DNA from: Haplomitrium mnioides
Lineage: Eukaryota; Marchantiophyta; Haplomitriopsida; Calobryales
DNA length: 26,287 nt
NCBI GenBank assembly: GCA_049999725.1
Contig: JBNGIS010017735.1
Location: 1 to 26,287 of the forward strand
Reading direction: 5' to 3'
The notes below the pieces were generated by a model that worked only from the letters and a program-made list of their open reading frames with translations, did not search any database and was not told the origin of the DNA. The position numbers and the translations under genes were made by a program. The stretch's first letter is position 1. Every line of letters begins with the position of its first letter. Positions 1-9,111 of this stretch are shown here, one piece after another.

Positions 1-2
1 AC

Positions 3-1447
3 CGAGATATAGAGCTGGATGATAGCTTGACAGAAGCTACCTCTAGAGAGCTGGGAAAGTCTCTTGTGGTGGGACGGTTTCGAGGGTTTTTTCCAGGCCT
101 GAAGGAACTGGAAGAATGGCTGGGAAAAATCTGTCGGGCCTTGAACATCTCAGCCTCAGTTCTGAGGATGATGGGAAAAGGCTTTTTCCTCATCAAAGCC
201 CAAAACAAACAATCAAGGTTGAAACTTTTGGCGGGAGGAAAATCCATCTGAAGAAAAAAATGTGTTCCATTCAGGACTGGGGACCGTTATTTGATCCCAT
301 CTCAGAAGCAAAAAGAGCAGCTCCAAAATGGATCACCCTTCCTTTCTTCCCAGAGGAATTTCGCAATCAGATCTTGAGGGTGGTGGAGAGTTTTGGCAAG
401 GTGGTGGTTATTCCTCCTTGTGAGAGAGAGACACATGTCAGATTCTGCGTGGAGCTGGATACTTCAGATGGAGTGGTGACCACGATAGGCTTAAAAGGGC
501 CACGGGGCAAACGGTTAATCCAAGAAGTGGAATATGATGGAATCCCTCTAAGGTGTCTTGGGTGTCGCAGCCTCGATCATTTTATCAGAGACTGTCCCCT
601 GGGGCACATCCCCAGCTGGTCCAAGAGAGGAAATGGAGAGAACTTGCAAGGCAAAGGGAAGGCCAAGCTAGTCACTGCTTCGGAAGCCACTTATGAACCT
701 TGTCCAGCTAGGAGTACTGGCTGTCTTTTTAGAGCCACCAAGGACCTGCCTGGAACCTCAACTACAGCAGGACCCGCAGTGGAGAAGTCACCGATGGAGC
801 TGACCCAAGGTGCCACTGGAAGGGTCTCCAACAAGCAACCTACACCAGGGAACAAAGGTAAGAGCCAGATGAGTGCTGCCAGCCAGAAATCACAAGAGAT
901 GCAGACTTCAGACTCAGAAGAGGAGATAATTTGCAAGAATCCCTCCCCTTTGCTCCCTTCCGATAGGTCCTCCTATGGACAAAAGGAACTCCTGAGGAAA
1001 GACACTCCTAATGTTCTATCTGTAGCTCCTCTGAATGAGTCAGTTAGTGCAGAGCAGACTGAGCCGACTTTACTGGATTTGGGAGGAGCGTGGAAGAAGA
1101 TAGAACATCGTTACTCAAGGAGAGCTCCTGCCTTAACCCTCAAGACCCCCAAGCCCTCTCCCAGATACAAGGAGCATCCAGTAGAGAGACCCTCAGTGAG
1201 ATGGAACATCAGGAGTAGACCCTCACAGTTGTCAGATCCTTCCGTTTCAGCACCTGTGACTCCTCTTCCCCAGCATCTTCAGGCTGGCAAGGCTTATTCT
1301 GTGGCTGCTCCTCCTACTGCTTTACTATACACACCAGATAAGGAACCTCAGAGCTCCCTGGTAGTGGATAGTTCAGGCATAAATGTTCTGGAAGACATCC
1401 TTGGTAAGGAAGATCTGATGGTTTGTCCTCTTTCCTGCTCTCCATGA
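3..1447 (+). pseudogene. LINE A copy 1 ORF1: DUF4283-like nucleic-acid-binding protein, frameshifted
   Basis: ORF1 proteins of plant L1 elements bind element RNA and form the ribonucleoprotein used for retrotransposition. The N-terminal part (frame 3, open from the window edge to about 250) reads VVGRFRGFFPGLKELEEWLG and GKGFFLIKAQ, the pattern of DUF4283. The rest (frame 2, to the stop at 1445-1447) continues with KWITLPFFPEEF and a CCHC zinc knuckle, CLGCRSLDHFIRDC (554-595), then a long Ser/Pro-rich low-complexity stretch with a basic patch near 1105-1130. The two halves are out of frame at about 249: copy 2 has one more C before TGAAG, so copy 1 lost one base. The stop overlaps the ORF2 start as ATGA (1444-1447). 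The true start is upstream of the window. Confidence 0.88.
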
Positions 1448-4400
1448 AGATCCAATTCCTGAGCTACAATGTTAGAGGAATCGGAAAGGATAAGTGCAAA
1501 AGGGAGGCCATTACTGACTTCATCAGAAAGTTTAAGCCCTTCGTTGATATCCTTTTCATTCAAGAGCACAAGCTCAGTGGTCCCAGAGGTAGGTTCCTTC
1601 TGAAACTGCTCCGGCCTCGTGGAGAGATATGGTCAACAGAAGCTGAGAGATCGAAGGGTGGTGTCGGCATCGGCTTATCAGCAAAGTTGGTTCCATTCTA
1701 CAAAGGGAGCTACACTCTATGCAATGGTCGAGCTTTGTGGATAGATTTGGATGGTCTGCCAGGAGGGAAATTTGGCGTTCTCAATGTCTATGCTCCTAAC
1801 CTTGCCAGTGAAAGGCGGCGGATGTGGACTGAGCTCTTAAACTCACTTCCTCAGGATAGGAACTGGATCATGGGAGGAGATTTTAACATGGTGGAGAACC
1901 AAGAGGACCGCAGGAGAGGCACTGGCCGCAGCCTAGGTGGACTGGAACTCCAAGCTTGGAGTGACCTAGTTGCATTCCTGAGAATAGCAGACCCATTCCA
2001 GGTGACTCAGGGTGCATTGAAGTTCTCATGGAGCAATCAGCAAAGAGGGCGAATTCTAGCTAGACTGGACAGATTCTATGTTCCAGCTGGTTTCTTACGT
2101 CAATCCTGCAGGGCTAAGGTCATCAATGTTGGTGGATTGTCTCGCTCTGACCATCTACCCATATCCATGGCGCTAATGTTCAAGGGTCACTCCGCTCTCA
2201 AAACTAATTTTTTCAGGCTGAATGTCTCTCATCTTGAAGACCCTTCAGTAATTATGAAGTTGGAGGAGATCTGGAATTCGGTGCCAAGGCCCCCGGTAGG
2301 AGCCGACGAGCAGTCAAAATGGTGGGACGAGGCAGTCTGCAGAGTCACTAAGTGGCTAAGAGAATTTGGGTTCAGAAAAGCATACCTCAGAAGAGCAGAA
2401 GAAGTGATGCTCAGAAGCAAAGTTGCTACTCTCAGAGCCCAGATTGAGGAAGACCAGAACAACACTCGTCTCCAACAGGAACTAGATAGGCAAACGATAG
2501 CTCTGGAGCTCTTGGAAGATTACAGGGCCAAAGGAGCCAGGATCCGATCAAGTGCGAAGTGGTTTGAAGAGGGGGATAAGATGAACAAGTTCTTTTTCAG
2601 CACTCTCCAGGATCACATAGCTTCTGCAGAGATCGTAGAACTAAAGGGGCCTGCACAAGAAGAACTCTTTGAGTGGAAGGACAAAGAAAAGAGGTTAGTA
2701 GACTATCTGTCCAGCATTTTTAGCCGCAGGGCAGATGATCCGCTAAGAGCAATTGCCCTAGAAGAGACTCTCAGGCACATCCCCTCACGCATCTCCCCTG
2801 CTCAGCGAACCTGGCTGGAAGACCCTCCCGGGGAAGAAGAATTCAAGAAGGCCCTGGCGAGTATGGGAGGGCTTAAATCACCAGGACCAGATGGTCTCCC
2901 TAGCGAATTCTACAAATGCTGCTGGAAATGGATCACCAAAGACTACACAGCCATGATCTCGGAAGCTGTCAGAAGACAATGGTTCAGTGTTGAGCTTAAC
3001 AAAGGCACAATCTCGTTGATTGACAAGGGTGGCGATAAGACACTAGTCTCCAACTGGAGACCCATTTCCCTTCTGAATACCTCTTACAAGATCTTTGCCA
3101 AAGTGATGGCGGGTAGGCTGCAAAAAGTTCTGACAGGAATCATTAATACAGAGCAGTCAGCCTTTCTGCCAAATAGATACATCCTGGACAACGTGATCTC
3201 TGCAATTGAGACCAAGGATTGGGCTCTCTCATCAGGACAAGAGTGTGTTTTCCTGAAAGTGGATTTTCAGAAAGCTTATGACACAGTGGACTGGGAGTTC
3301 TTGTTCAAAGCTTTAGAGGCCATGGGGTTCGGTCAAAAATTCATTGGCTACGTGAAGGTGACAACAACTAATGCCACTTCTACTATCAACCTTAATGGCA
3401 TCCCCTCCCGCTCCATCAGGGTCCAGCGATCTGTTCGCCAAGGCTGCCCTCTAGCTCCTTTTCTATATCTTGTGGTGGCAGATGCACTGGGACACCTTCT
3501 CAATAATATAGCGCTCAATGAACAAGTAAAAGGGATCTCTATCCCCTTGGGCAGGAGTCATCTTTTCTCCCAATATACGGATGACACTCTTCTATCCTTG
3601 GCAGGAGAAGAACAGAACCTGAAGAAGGCAGTAGACCTGCTGAGCACCTTCTCCAAGGCTACTGGACAGAATATCAACTGGGAGAAAACATCTGCTATTT
3701 GGATCAGCCCCCGACCCAAGCCGCAAGGGTGGGACATGGGCACCAACTGGAAATGGGCAGAAAAAGATACAGTCTTGAAATTCCTAGGTATTCCGTTCAG
3801 CCTTCAAAGTGGTCTACCAGCAATTAAGAACATCTTGGTGGACAGAATCAGGTCAAAACTCAAGTTTTGGTGCAACAGATATATTAGCCTGCCAGGAAGA
3901 CTGCTAATCGTCAATCAAATCCTTCTGGGATCCATCTGGTACTTTGCTTCTTGCTGGGCAGGGGGGATTTCCCCCCTTAAAGAAATCAAACAGCTGGTGA
4001 GAAACTTCCTTTGGTCAGGAAACGGGGAAAACTGCAGAGCTCCGGTGGCGTGGGAAACATGTGTGAAGAGGAAGAAAGAAGGGGGTTTGGGACTGATAAA
4101 TATATTTGCGCAGATTCAAGCCCTGCTGGGGAAGTGGATTATGAAGACGGTTCTGCCAGGGGACTCAACATGCAAAACGTTCTTACTGTACAGAGCCAGC
4201 CAAGCTAGACCATTGGGTAAACTAGGTTGGGGTCACTCCCTATTGTGGTCAGTAGCTGACTGCAGATCCTCGTGCTGGTCAGACACCTCTCAGCTGTGGA
4301 AAGAGATATGGCAGGCTTGGTTGGTGCTCAAAAGATTTATCAAACAAAAAGCTCCTGAATCTTTCGAAGAAGTGTCCAGCACTAACATCTGGTGGTGTAA

Positions 4401-5731
4401 ACTGGGAGAAAATTCACTTCTGGCTGCAAACAAGAGTTGGCCGGCACTGAGATGGTCTCAGGCAGGGATCAACGTGATTGGGGACCTATGGAATCGTCAA
4501 GCATATGAGTTCCTTGAGTGGAAGGAGGCACAAGGACGCTACCAGCTTCACAAAAAGCATGAGCGTAAATGGCATGACCTGATAGAAAAGATCCCTGAAA
4601 GATGGATATCACTTCTCCTTGAGGGGCCAGGACACATACGAAAAGGAGACTGGACCGGAGTTTTCACCTCTACACAAGAGACTCACCCGATCGCAATATC
4701 CTTCTGGAATGCTGATAGTGATCTGAAAGCAGGCATCCTGACTCAGACCTCTTGGCTCCCCCTTTCATGCTCATGGTTCTTTGTCACCTCTATATCTACC
4801 GTGCTGACCGAAGGAAATCGACCTCAGCTTCCTCCTTCAGTGATTATGAGGAAAATGAGAGTCTGCACAGTGCCCAAAGGTCAGAATTCTGAGTATAAAT
4901 TACTTGGCTCTTATATCGGAGAGGGAGATTGGGACCCTGGAATGTGGGTCTGGAAAGATAACTCCCCCCTCAGCAGCTACTCCACCAAGAAAGGCCGTCG
5001 GTTAATCCTGGACCGGCCTTCTACAGTAGTTCCGGTGATGGACCGCTGGAAAGCACACGGTCCGATCGACTCTGCACATTCCTCCAGATGGACTGAGATA
5101 TGGGACGCAAGCAGATCAGCCAAAGAGGCCTCATTAATGTGGCTTATTGTCCAAAGAGGTGTGCAAATTGGGAGCTTCAGAAAAAAAAACAGAGAAGCCT
5201 GGCTTTGAGATTGATGCAAGATGTGTCTGCTGCAAGGAGGATTTACTGGAAGACTTCATTCACTGTTTCTGGCTCTGTCCTAGGATCAACACTATCTGGA
5301 AGTGGGCAGGAAATATCATTAACAGATTAGTGTTCTCCATTTGGGCGAATACCAAAAGATGGAAGCCAACGTGGCAGCAAGGCATCCTAGGCGACAGAAT
5401 TCCAAAGGCACTGGTCGTAGTGCAAGAGATCTGGTCCTTACTTAGAGGAGCAATGCTTTACTCCATATGGCTGTCTAGGAATGCAATAGTGTTCGAGAAG
5501 TCACACATGGATATGTACTGCTTAAAAAAGAAAATCTGGATGAGACTGATTGAGTATGGAAAGAAAGCTTGGCGCAATGCTTGTAGAGACTGGAGAAAGG
5601 CTCAAAATGAAGAGAAAAGAGAAAAAATTCTTGAAGCCTTTGACAGAACATGGGGAGCAAGGCATTTGCTTTGTATCCGTGATGAGGACTCAGTTTACTG
5701 GAATTTGGATGTTAGTAGTAATCTGGATTGA
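1444..5731 (+). pseudogene. LINE A copy 1 ORF2: endonuclease/reverse transcriptase, one frameshift
   Basis: ORF2 of L1-type LINEs nicks the target DNA and reverse transcribes the element RNA there. I take ATG at 1444 as start because it overlaps the ORF1 stop in both copies. Seen in order: endonuclease motifs SYNVRG, IQEHK (catalytic Glu), GGDFN and SRSDH; reverse transcriptase motifs from about residue 475 (KSPGPDGLPSEFY, WRPISLLN, KVDFQKAYDTVDW, RQGCPLAPFLY) and the catalytic box at residues 711-714, here YTDD where copy 2 has YADD; then a C-terminal Cys/His motif (CVCCKED...HCFWLCPRI). The frame breaks in a run of nine A at 5181-5189, giving a stop at 5208. The last part continues in the next frame to 5731. 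Removing one A would restore agreement with copy 2. Confidence 0.92.
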
Positions 5732-5887
5732 GGGCATTGGGCTGTTGTTATTTTCTAGGCTAGATCCCGAAAGGGATTGATTGGTTGTTGGTTTTTGCCG
5801 CTCAGCCTGATTGCTGGCCGCGGTCGTATCCTTGTTGCTTGAAAGTAAATAAAGTTGTTTGCTTTCGGTCAAAAAAAAAAAAAAAAA
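5732..5887 (+). terminator. LINE A copy 1 3' UTR, polyadenylation signal and poly(A) tail
   Basis: About 140 bp of non-coding sequence follows the ORF2 stop. It holds AATAAA (5848-5853) and the family-specific end GTTTGCTTTCGGTC just before the A-run. The same end, in reverse, marks copy 2 (20678 on) and two tiny insertions (7779-7884, 13109-13141). Confidence 0.85.
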
Positions 5888-6060
5888 GGCAAAAGACCAT
5901 TTCCTTGCCTCCAAAATTGCACAAAGTTGACCAGGATCTATGCTCACTGACCACAGATTTACTTAGGAAGAGGCTTCTCATTGGTCGTTTCAGGAGCTTC
6001 TTCCCATGCATCAATGAGATTTCTGACTGGTTTGGGAGAATTTGTGTGCAGAAAGGGTGG
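5888..6060 (+). pseudogene. Fragment of a LINE ORF1 N-terminus (DUF4283-like)
   Basis: Immediately after the LINE A poly(A) the + strand can be read as LLIGRFRSFFPCINEISDWFGRIC (split here: LLIGRFRSFF, then PCINEISDWFGRIC). This matches LVVGRFRGFF and PGLKELEEWLGKIC of LINE A ORF1 position by position but is clearly diverged, so it comes from another LINE family or subfamily, possibly family B, whose N-terminus is missing at its other copies. It stops where the LINE C tail begins at 6061. Only about 55 residues remain; it is a relic. Confidence 0.7.
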
Positions 6061-6135
6061 AATAGAATAGAATTAGTTTTAAGTCCCATGGCAGCCCTAG
6101 GGCCATAAAGATTGAACAGTACAATGCACACAGTT
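6061..6135 (-). mobile_element. LINE family C 3' tail fragment
   Basis: Begins with AATAGAATAGAATT, followed by GCCCTAGGGCC and GTACAATGCACACA. The same order, in the same orientation, occurs at 7941-8040, and in the opposite orientation at 12739-12840. The pentanucleotide repeat is the 3' tail, so the coding strand is minus. About 75 bp only. The next 155 bp (6136-6291) show nothing I recognise. Confidence 0.6.
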
Positions 6136-6359
6136 TTGGAAATGTATCTTTTGCTGCTGTATATAGCTATAACTAACAGATCATTAGTTACGGTAAAGCT
6201 AACTATGTTGGCTAGTCATTTATTTGTTAGGGAGGAATAGCCATCGTGGATGTCATTCCTTAATAAATGTACTATAGTTTAGGAAGGTAGTTGTTGGAAA
6301 TTGGCAGCTTCACAATTTGCTGCTGAGGAATTGCCTGATCCTGCTCAGGAATTCCTGCA

Positions 6360-6383
6360 ACACACTTCCTTGGTGAAGTGTGT
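6360..6383 (+). other. Conserved LTR hairpin (9-bp perfect stem)
   Basis: ACACACTTC (6360-6368) pairs exactly with GAAGTGTGT (6375-6383) around a 6-nt loop. The related LTR has the same hairpin at 16584-16607 with one pair changed on both arms. Its role is unknown. Confidence 0.7.
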
Positions 6384-6481
6384 CCCTGTAAATGTTTTTG
6401 GCTTAGCTAGTTTAGGATTCTAGCTAGTTTAGAGGCACTTTAGGGAATGGTGATTTTTAGGGATAGTGCCATGTGGAGGCA

Positions 6482-6509
6482 CCTGGTGGTGACACGTGTC
6501 AGCACCAGG
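6482..6509 (+). promoter_or_regulatory. G-box/ABRE-like palindrome in LTR U3
   Basis: A 12-bp perfect palindrome TGACACGTGTCA (6490-6501) contains the G-box CACGTG, and its outer arms CCTGGTG and CACCAGG also pair, giving a 28-bp palindrome with one mismatched pair. It lies about 200 bp upstream of the TATA box. G-boxes bind plant bZIP and bHLH factors; that this one is used is inference. The same site is CACTTG in LTR2 and CACCTG in the 16516 LTR. Confidence 0.6.
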
Positions 6510-6702
6510 ACTCTCCTGAGGGACCATTAATGATTCTTGTCCCTTGCCAAAGTTAGAACACAGAAAAGTCATAGGAGTGTAGGTGAAATTGAATGTGCAG
6601 CTCTCGTGGAAAAATCTGCTTCACCTGCACTGATTCAAGCGCCCATAGATTTTGAATAGGGGCACCCATAGAAATCCAGCTCTTAGCTGGTATTGTTTTC
6701 TG

Positions 6703-6710
6703 TATATAAA
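6703..6710 (+). promoter_or_regulatory. TATA box of LTR1
   Basis: TATATAAA, followed by a GAAGAGGAGCTC segment that is kept in the 16516 LTR (TATATAAA at 16939-16946). The expected transcription start (start of R) would be about 30 bp downstream. Confidence 0.65.
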
Positions 6711-7411
6711 TCTGATGAAGAGGAGCTCCAAGGCATCCTCATTGCAAACCACATTTCTTGTAACCCATTTTTGTGCATTTTGTGCATTCGAAGGAAGAAT
6801 CGCGTCTGGCAGGTGAGTCGTTTTTCTTCCTCAAAGGTGGAGTCGCGAGTACCTAGGCTGTGTGTTTCGTGCATAGTAAGTAGCTGCGATCAAGCCTGGG
6901 AGGAGTTCGCTGCTTGTTTGTGCATAGGACACAAATCGCAACACTTTGCGATTTGACCTGGAAGAACCTGCGTTCGTGTCTGGAAGGTGCGATTTTGTAT
7001 GGAAGGAGAGGTCGCGTTCGCATCAGGAGGAGCTCGCGTTTTCATCTCGTGAAGGAGGTCGCGTTCGTGCCTAGCAGGAGGTCACTTTCGAGCTCAAAAG
7101 GGCTCGCGTTTGAAGCAGGTCGCGTTTCCAGAAGGAGGTCACGTTTTTCATCTCCTAAGGAGGTGACATCGTTTCCTTGCCTAAGAGCGAATCGTGAGCA
7201 CTGGAGGCAACTCGTGGAGTTGCGATTTAGGCTGGGAGTCGACCTGCGTTTTTGTGCGAACCTGCTGACGGGAAGGCCTTCACCAATCTGCTGTCGCAGA
7301 ACCTCTTCTTTGGAGCTGACGTTTTTACTTCTTTTCTCTTGTGATTCTCATCTTAAGTGGATTTTCGCTGCTGTAGAATATCAAGTTCTTTTTGATATTC
7401 ACATCAGTAGT

Positions 7412-7707
7412 CGCAGAGCCCTCGCGACGTAATCTTTAAGCTTAGGAGGATCATTTAAACGCTGGCACATGCCACGTGAGCATGAGCGTCCACGAACGCC
7501 TCCACCGGGCGACTCTCCTGCATGTTAATATATTTGTCACGCTCCTTATATTATTACGGCATCCATTTGTATGCAGTGCAAGCTGTGTTCCTGTGTATAT
7601 AATAAACGAAGAGGATTCATATTCAGGCTCATCCTCAGTAAGTGATAACTTCCCAGTGTCGTTAACAGCTTGCAACTTGCGAGCATCTCAGGCATCATCC
7701 CACCTTT
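7412..7707 (+). repeat. Unassigned stretch, possibly an old LTR fragment
   Basis: Between the solo LTR and the next LTR start. It contains a G-box-like CCACGTGA near 7470 and TGTATATAATAAACGAAGAGG near 7599, reminiscent of the TATA box plus GAAGAGG of the neighbouring LTRs. The similarity is limited to these patches, so the assignment is tentative. No coding sequence is supported. Confidence 0.3.
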
Positions 7708-7778
7708 TGTTGGAAATTAGCAGCTCACATTTTGCTACTGTACATTATGCACAGTGATAATGCTGAGCATGTTTATTT

Positions 7779-7884
7779 TTATTTATTTTTTGACCGAAAG
7801 CAAACCAACTTTATTTACTTTTGACTGCATTTCTAGACAGCCATATGGAGTAAAGTACTGTTTCTCTTAGAAAGGACCCTGATA
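7779..7884 (-). mobile_element. 106-bp LINE A insertion with internal deletion, flanked by ATGTTTATTT
   Basis: On the minus strand this holds the exact family A 3' end plus T-rich/A-rich tail (7779-about 7823), joined directly to a segment matching ORF2 near 21063-21118 of copy 2 (GCCATATGGAGTAAAGTACT). About 350 bp between the two pieces is missing. ATGTTTATTT occurs on both sides (7769-7778 and 7885-7894) as a target-site duplication, so both pieces arrived in one event inside LTR2. Confidence 0.75.
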
Positions 7885-7940
7885 ATGTTTATTTGTATAG
7901 TAATTGGGTGTCCTCACTAGTTTAGCTCCTAACTAGTTTA

Positions 7941-8990
7941 GAATAGAATAGAATTCAATTCAATTAAAGTCCAGAACCAGCCCTAGGGCCAAAAGGACTG
8001 AGAGTACAATGCGCACAATAGTGCAGAGGGGTGCAAAAACAGAAGTAGTAAGCTAAAACATGTTTAACTGAAAACAGTTGAGCGGGCCAAACCCGCTTGT
8101 GAGTCAATAACTCACTCTCTCGCCTCCAGTCTCTATGTCTAATCTGCCTATTTCTGAGTTCTAAGCAGCATGAGTTCCCGAAAGAAGAGTGCCAGCCAGC
8201 GTTGATCATGATATTTGAGAAATTGTTGTACTGTCCCATTCTGTTCTACAAAAAGTCCATGATACCTTCCCCGGATTTCATAGTATCTGGGGCAACAGAA
8301 GATGATGCGGTGTTCATCTTCGGTGACTTCTAGATTGCACTGGAGGCACAGCAACTTCTCAGGTCAGACTTTGTTGTCGATCTTGGACCATTTGGCCGTT
8401 TCACATCTCAGTCGATGGGATCCAGAACGAAGTTGTGTGAGGGTCTGGACCAGCTTAAATGACATGTTGCTCGTCAAGTATTGTTGGATTTGCCTTGAGG
8501 GAGTGTTGTTGACGAGCACGTTGTACTTGACAGTCCGGGATGCCACACTGTAGGATTGCCATGACTGTGAAGTAATGAGTTGATCGATGGTCCATGAGCA
8601 CTTTTCCTGATTGTTTGGGAAGATCATCTATATCCAGTCCCCACCTTTTCAGCCATTTCTGGCATTGATTGTACCAATTTGTGGTGTCTCCAGGAGCTGC
8701 CTGACGAGATGCCTCCATAGCCATTGCTGGGTATCTGGCAGTTGTAGTGTCTCAGATCGATTGCAGGTATGTGACAAGTTTCATCACTCCGTGCGCCTCA
8801 ATGGGTATCATACCAAATTCAGCTGCCAGGATGTGTAGAGGTGTGGTGGTGCGTACATTGGCTAATCTAGTGAGGAACCTCTTGAGGGGTTTCTCACCGT
8901 GTTTCAACCACATGGCCGGAGTTAGAAAGGGTCCCTATATTTCTGCTCCATATGTTGCTGTTGGAACAACAAAGGTATGGAAGAGGATCT
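7941..8990 (-). mobile_element. LINE family C, 3' portion, with pentanucleotide tail
   Basis: A non-LTR retrotransposon unlike A and B. Its 3' end (plus-strand left side) is a short repeat tail of AATAG and AATTC-type units instead of poly(A), followed inward by GCCCTAGGGCC and a 3' UTR, then the C-terminal part of a reverse transcriptase ORF. It is 5' truncated and lies inside LTR2, which resumes at about 8991. Simple-repeat tails are known from RTE- and I-like LINE groups; which clade this belongs to cannot be decided from the C-terminus by eye. Confidence 0.7.
8148..8990 (-). pseudogene. LINE C reverse transcriptase, C-terminal region, broken
   Basis: Read right to left on the minus strand in shifting frames: VVPTATYGAEI (the conserved YGAEIW-like step after the polymerase domain of non-LTR reverse transcriptases, about 8940-8970), then LANVRTTTPLHIL, then an uninterrupted segment at 8455-8724 (NWYNQCQKWLKRWGLDIDDL and following), then LTQLRSGSHRLRCETAKW (8364-8460), and finally CLQCN...DEHRIIFCCPRYYEIR (8148-8354), the Cys/His zinc-like motif typical of the end of these proteins. 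At least three frame changes separate the pieces. The catalytic YxDD box is not present in the window, so only the end of ORF2 was inserted. Confidence 0.7.
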
Positions 8991-9089
8991 GGGTATAGTG
9001 CGCCATGTGGAGGCACCTGGTGGTGACACTTGTCAGCACCAGTGAGCTCCTTAGGGACATTAAATTCCTTTGTCCCTTGATAGGAGGAA

Positions 9090-9111
9090 GCGCATGCACG
9101 TATGCATGCAC
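9090..9111. other. 22-bp alternating purine-pyrimidine tract
   Basis: Strict purine-pyrimidine alternation over 22 positions inside LTR2 U3 (GCGCATGCACGTATGCATGC plus two bases). A comparable 18-bp tract lies in LTR3 at 10186-10203. Such tracts can form Z-DNA; function here is unknown. Confidence 0.5.

Larger units (their letters stand above)
1..5887 (+). mobile_element. LINE (L1-type) family A, copy 1, 5' end outside window
   Basis: Non-LTR retrotransposon reading left to right. It contains a DUF4283-like/zinc-knuckle ORF1, an apurinic-type endonuclease plus reverse transcriptase ORF2, a short 3' UTR with AATAAA at 5848-5853, and a 17-A tail at 5871-5887. The same unit occurs in reverse at 20664-26287. 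The 5' UTR and start of ORF1 lie outside the window. Each ORF carries a single-base frameshift relative to copy 2, so this copy is probably not autonomous. The poly(A) is followed directly by a fragment of another LINE ORF1, suggesting nested insertion. Confidence 0.95.
6292..7406 (+). mobile_element. Solo LTR of a copia-type element (LTR1) with 5-bp target duplication
   Basis: Starts TGTTGGAAAT and ends CACATCA. It is flanked by GTAGT on both sides (6287-6291 and 7407-7411), the 5-bp duplication expected for an LTR retrotransposon. No internal region lies next to it, so it is a solo LTR left by recombination between two LTRs. It is similar along most of its length to the 3' LTR at 16516-17438, but 1115 bp against 923 bp; the extra length is largely in a repeat-rich leader (about 6960-7180) built from units like GGAGGTCGCGTTT. 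TATATAAA at 6703-6710 is the likely promoter TATA box. Confidence 0.88.

Noticed and set aside
1444-5731. LINE reverse transcriptase as a group II intron or bacterial retroelement
   Set aside because: An N-terminal apurinic-type endonuclease, ORF1 with DUF4283, and poly(A) tail place it with plant L1 elements.
6960-7180. Many AGGAGG motifs resembling ribosome binding sites
   Set aside because: The window is eukaryotic; they are units of the LTR leader repeat.
6914-7432. 172-residue open frame, Arg/Ser-rich
   Set aside because: Lies wholly in the solo LTR leader repeats and crosses the LTR end and target duplication.
7779-7884. Missing middle of the LINE A micro-insertion as a spliced intron
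   Set aside because: No GT donor or suitable AG acceptor at the joint in the corresponding LINE A sequence.
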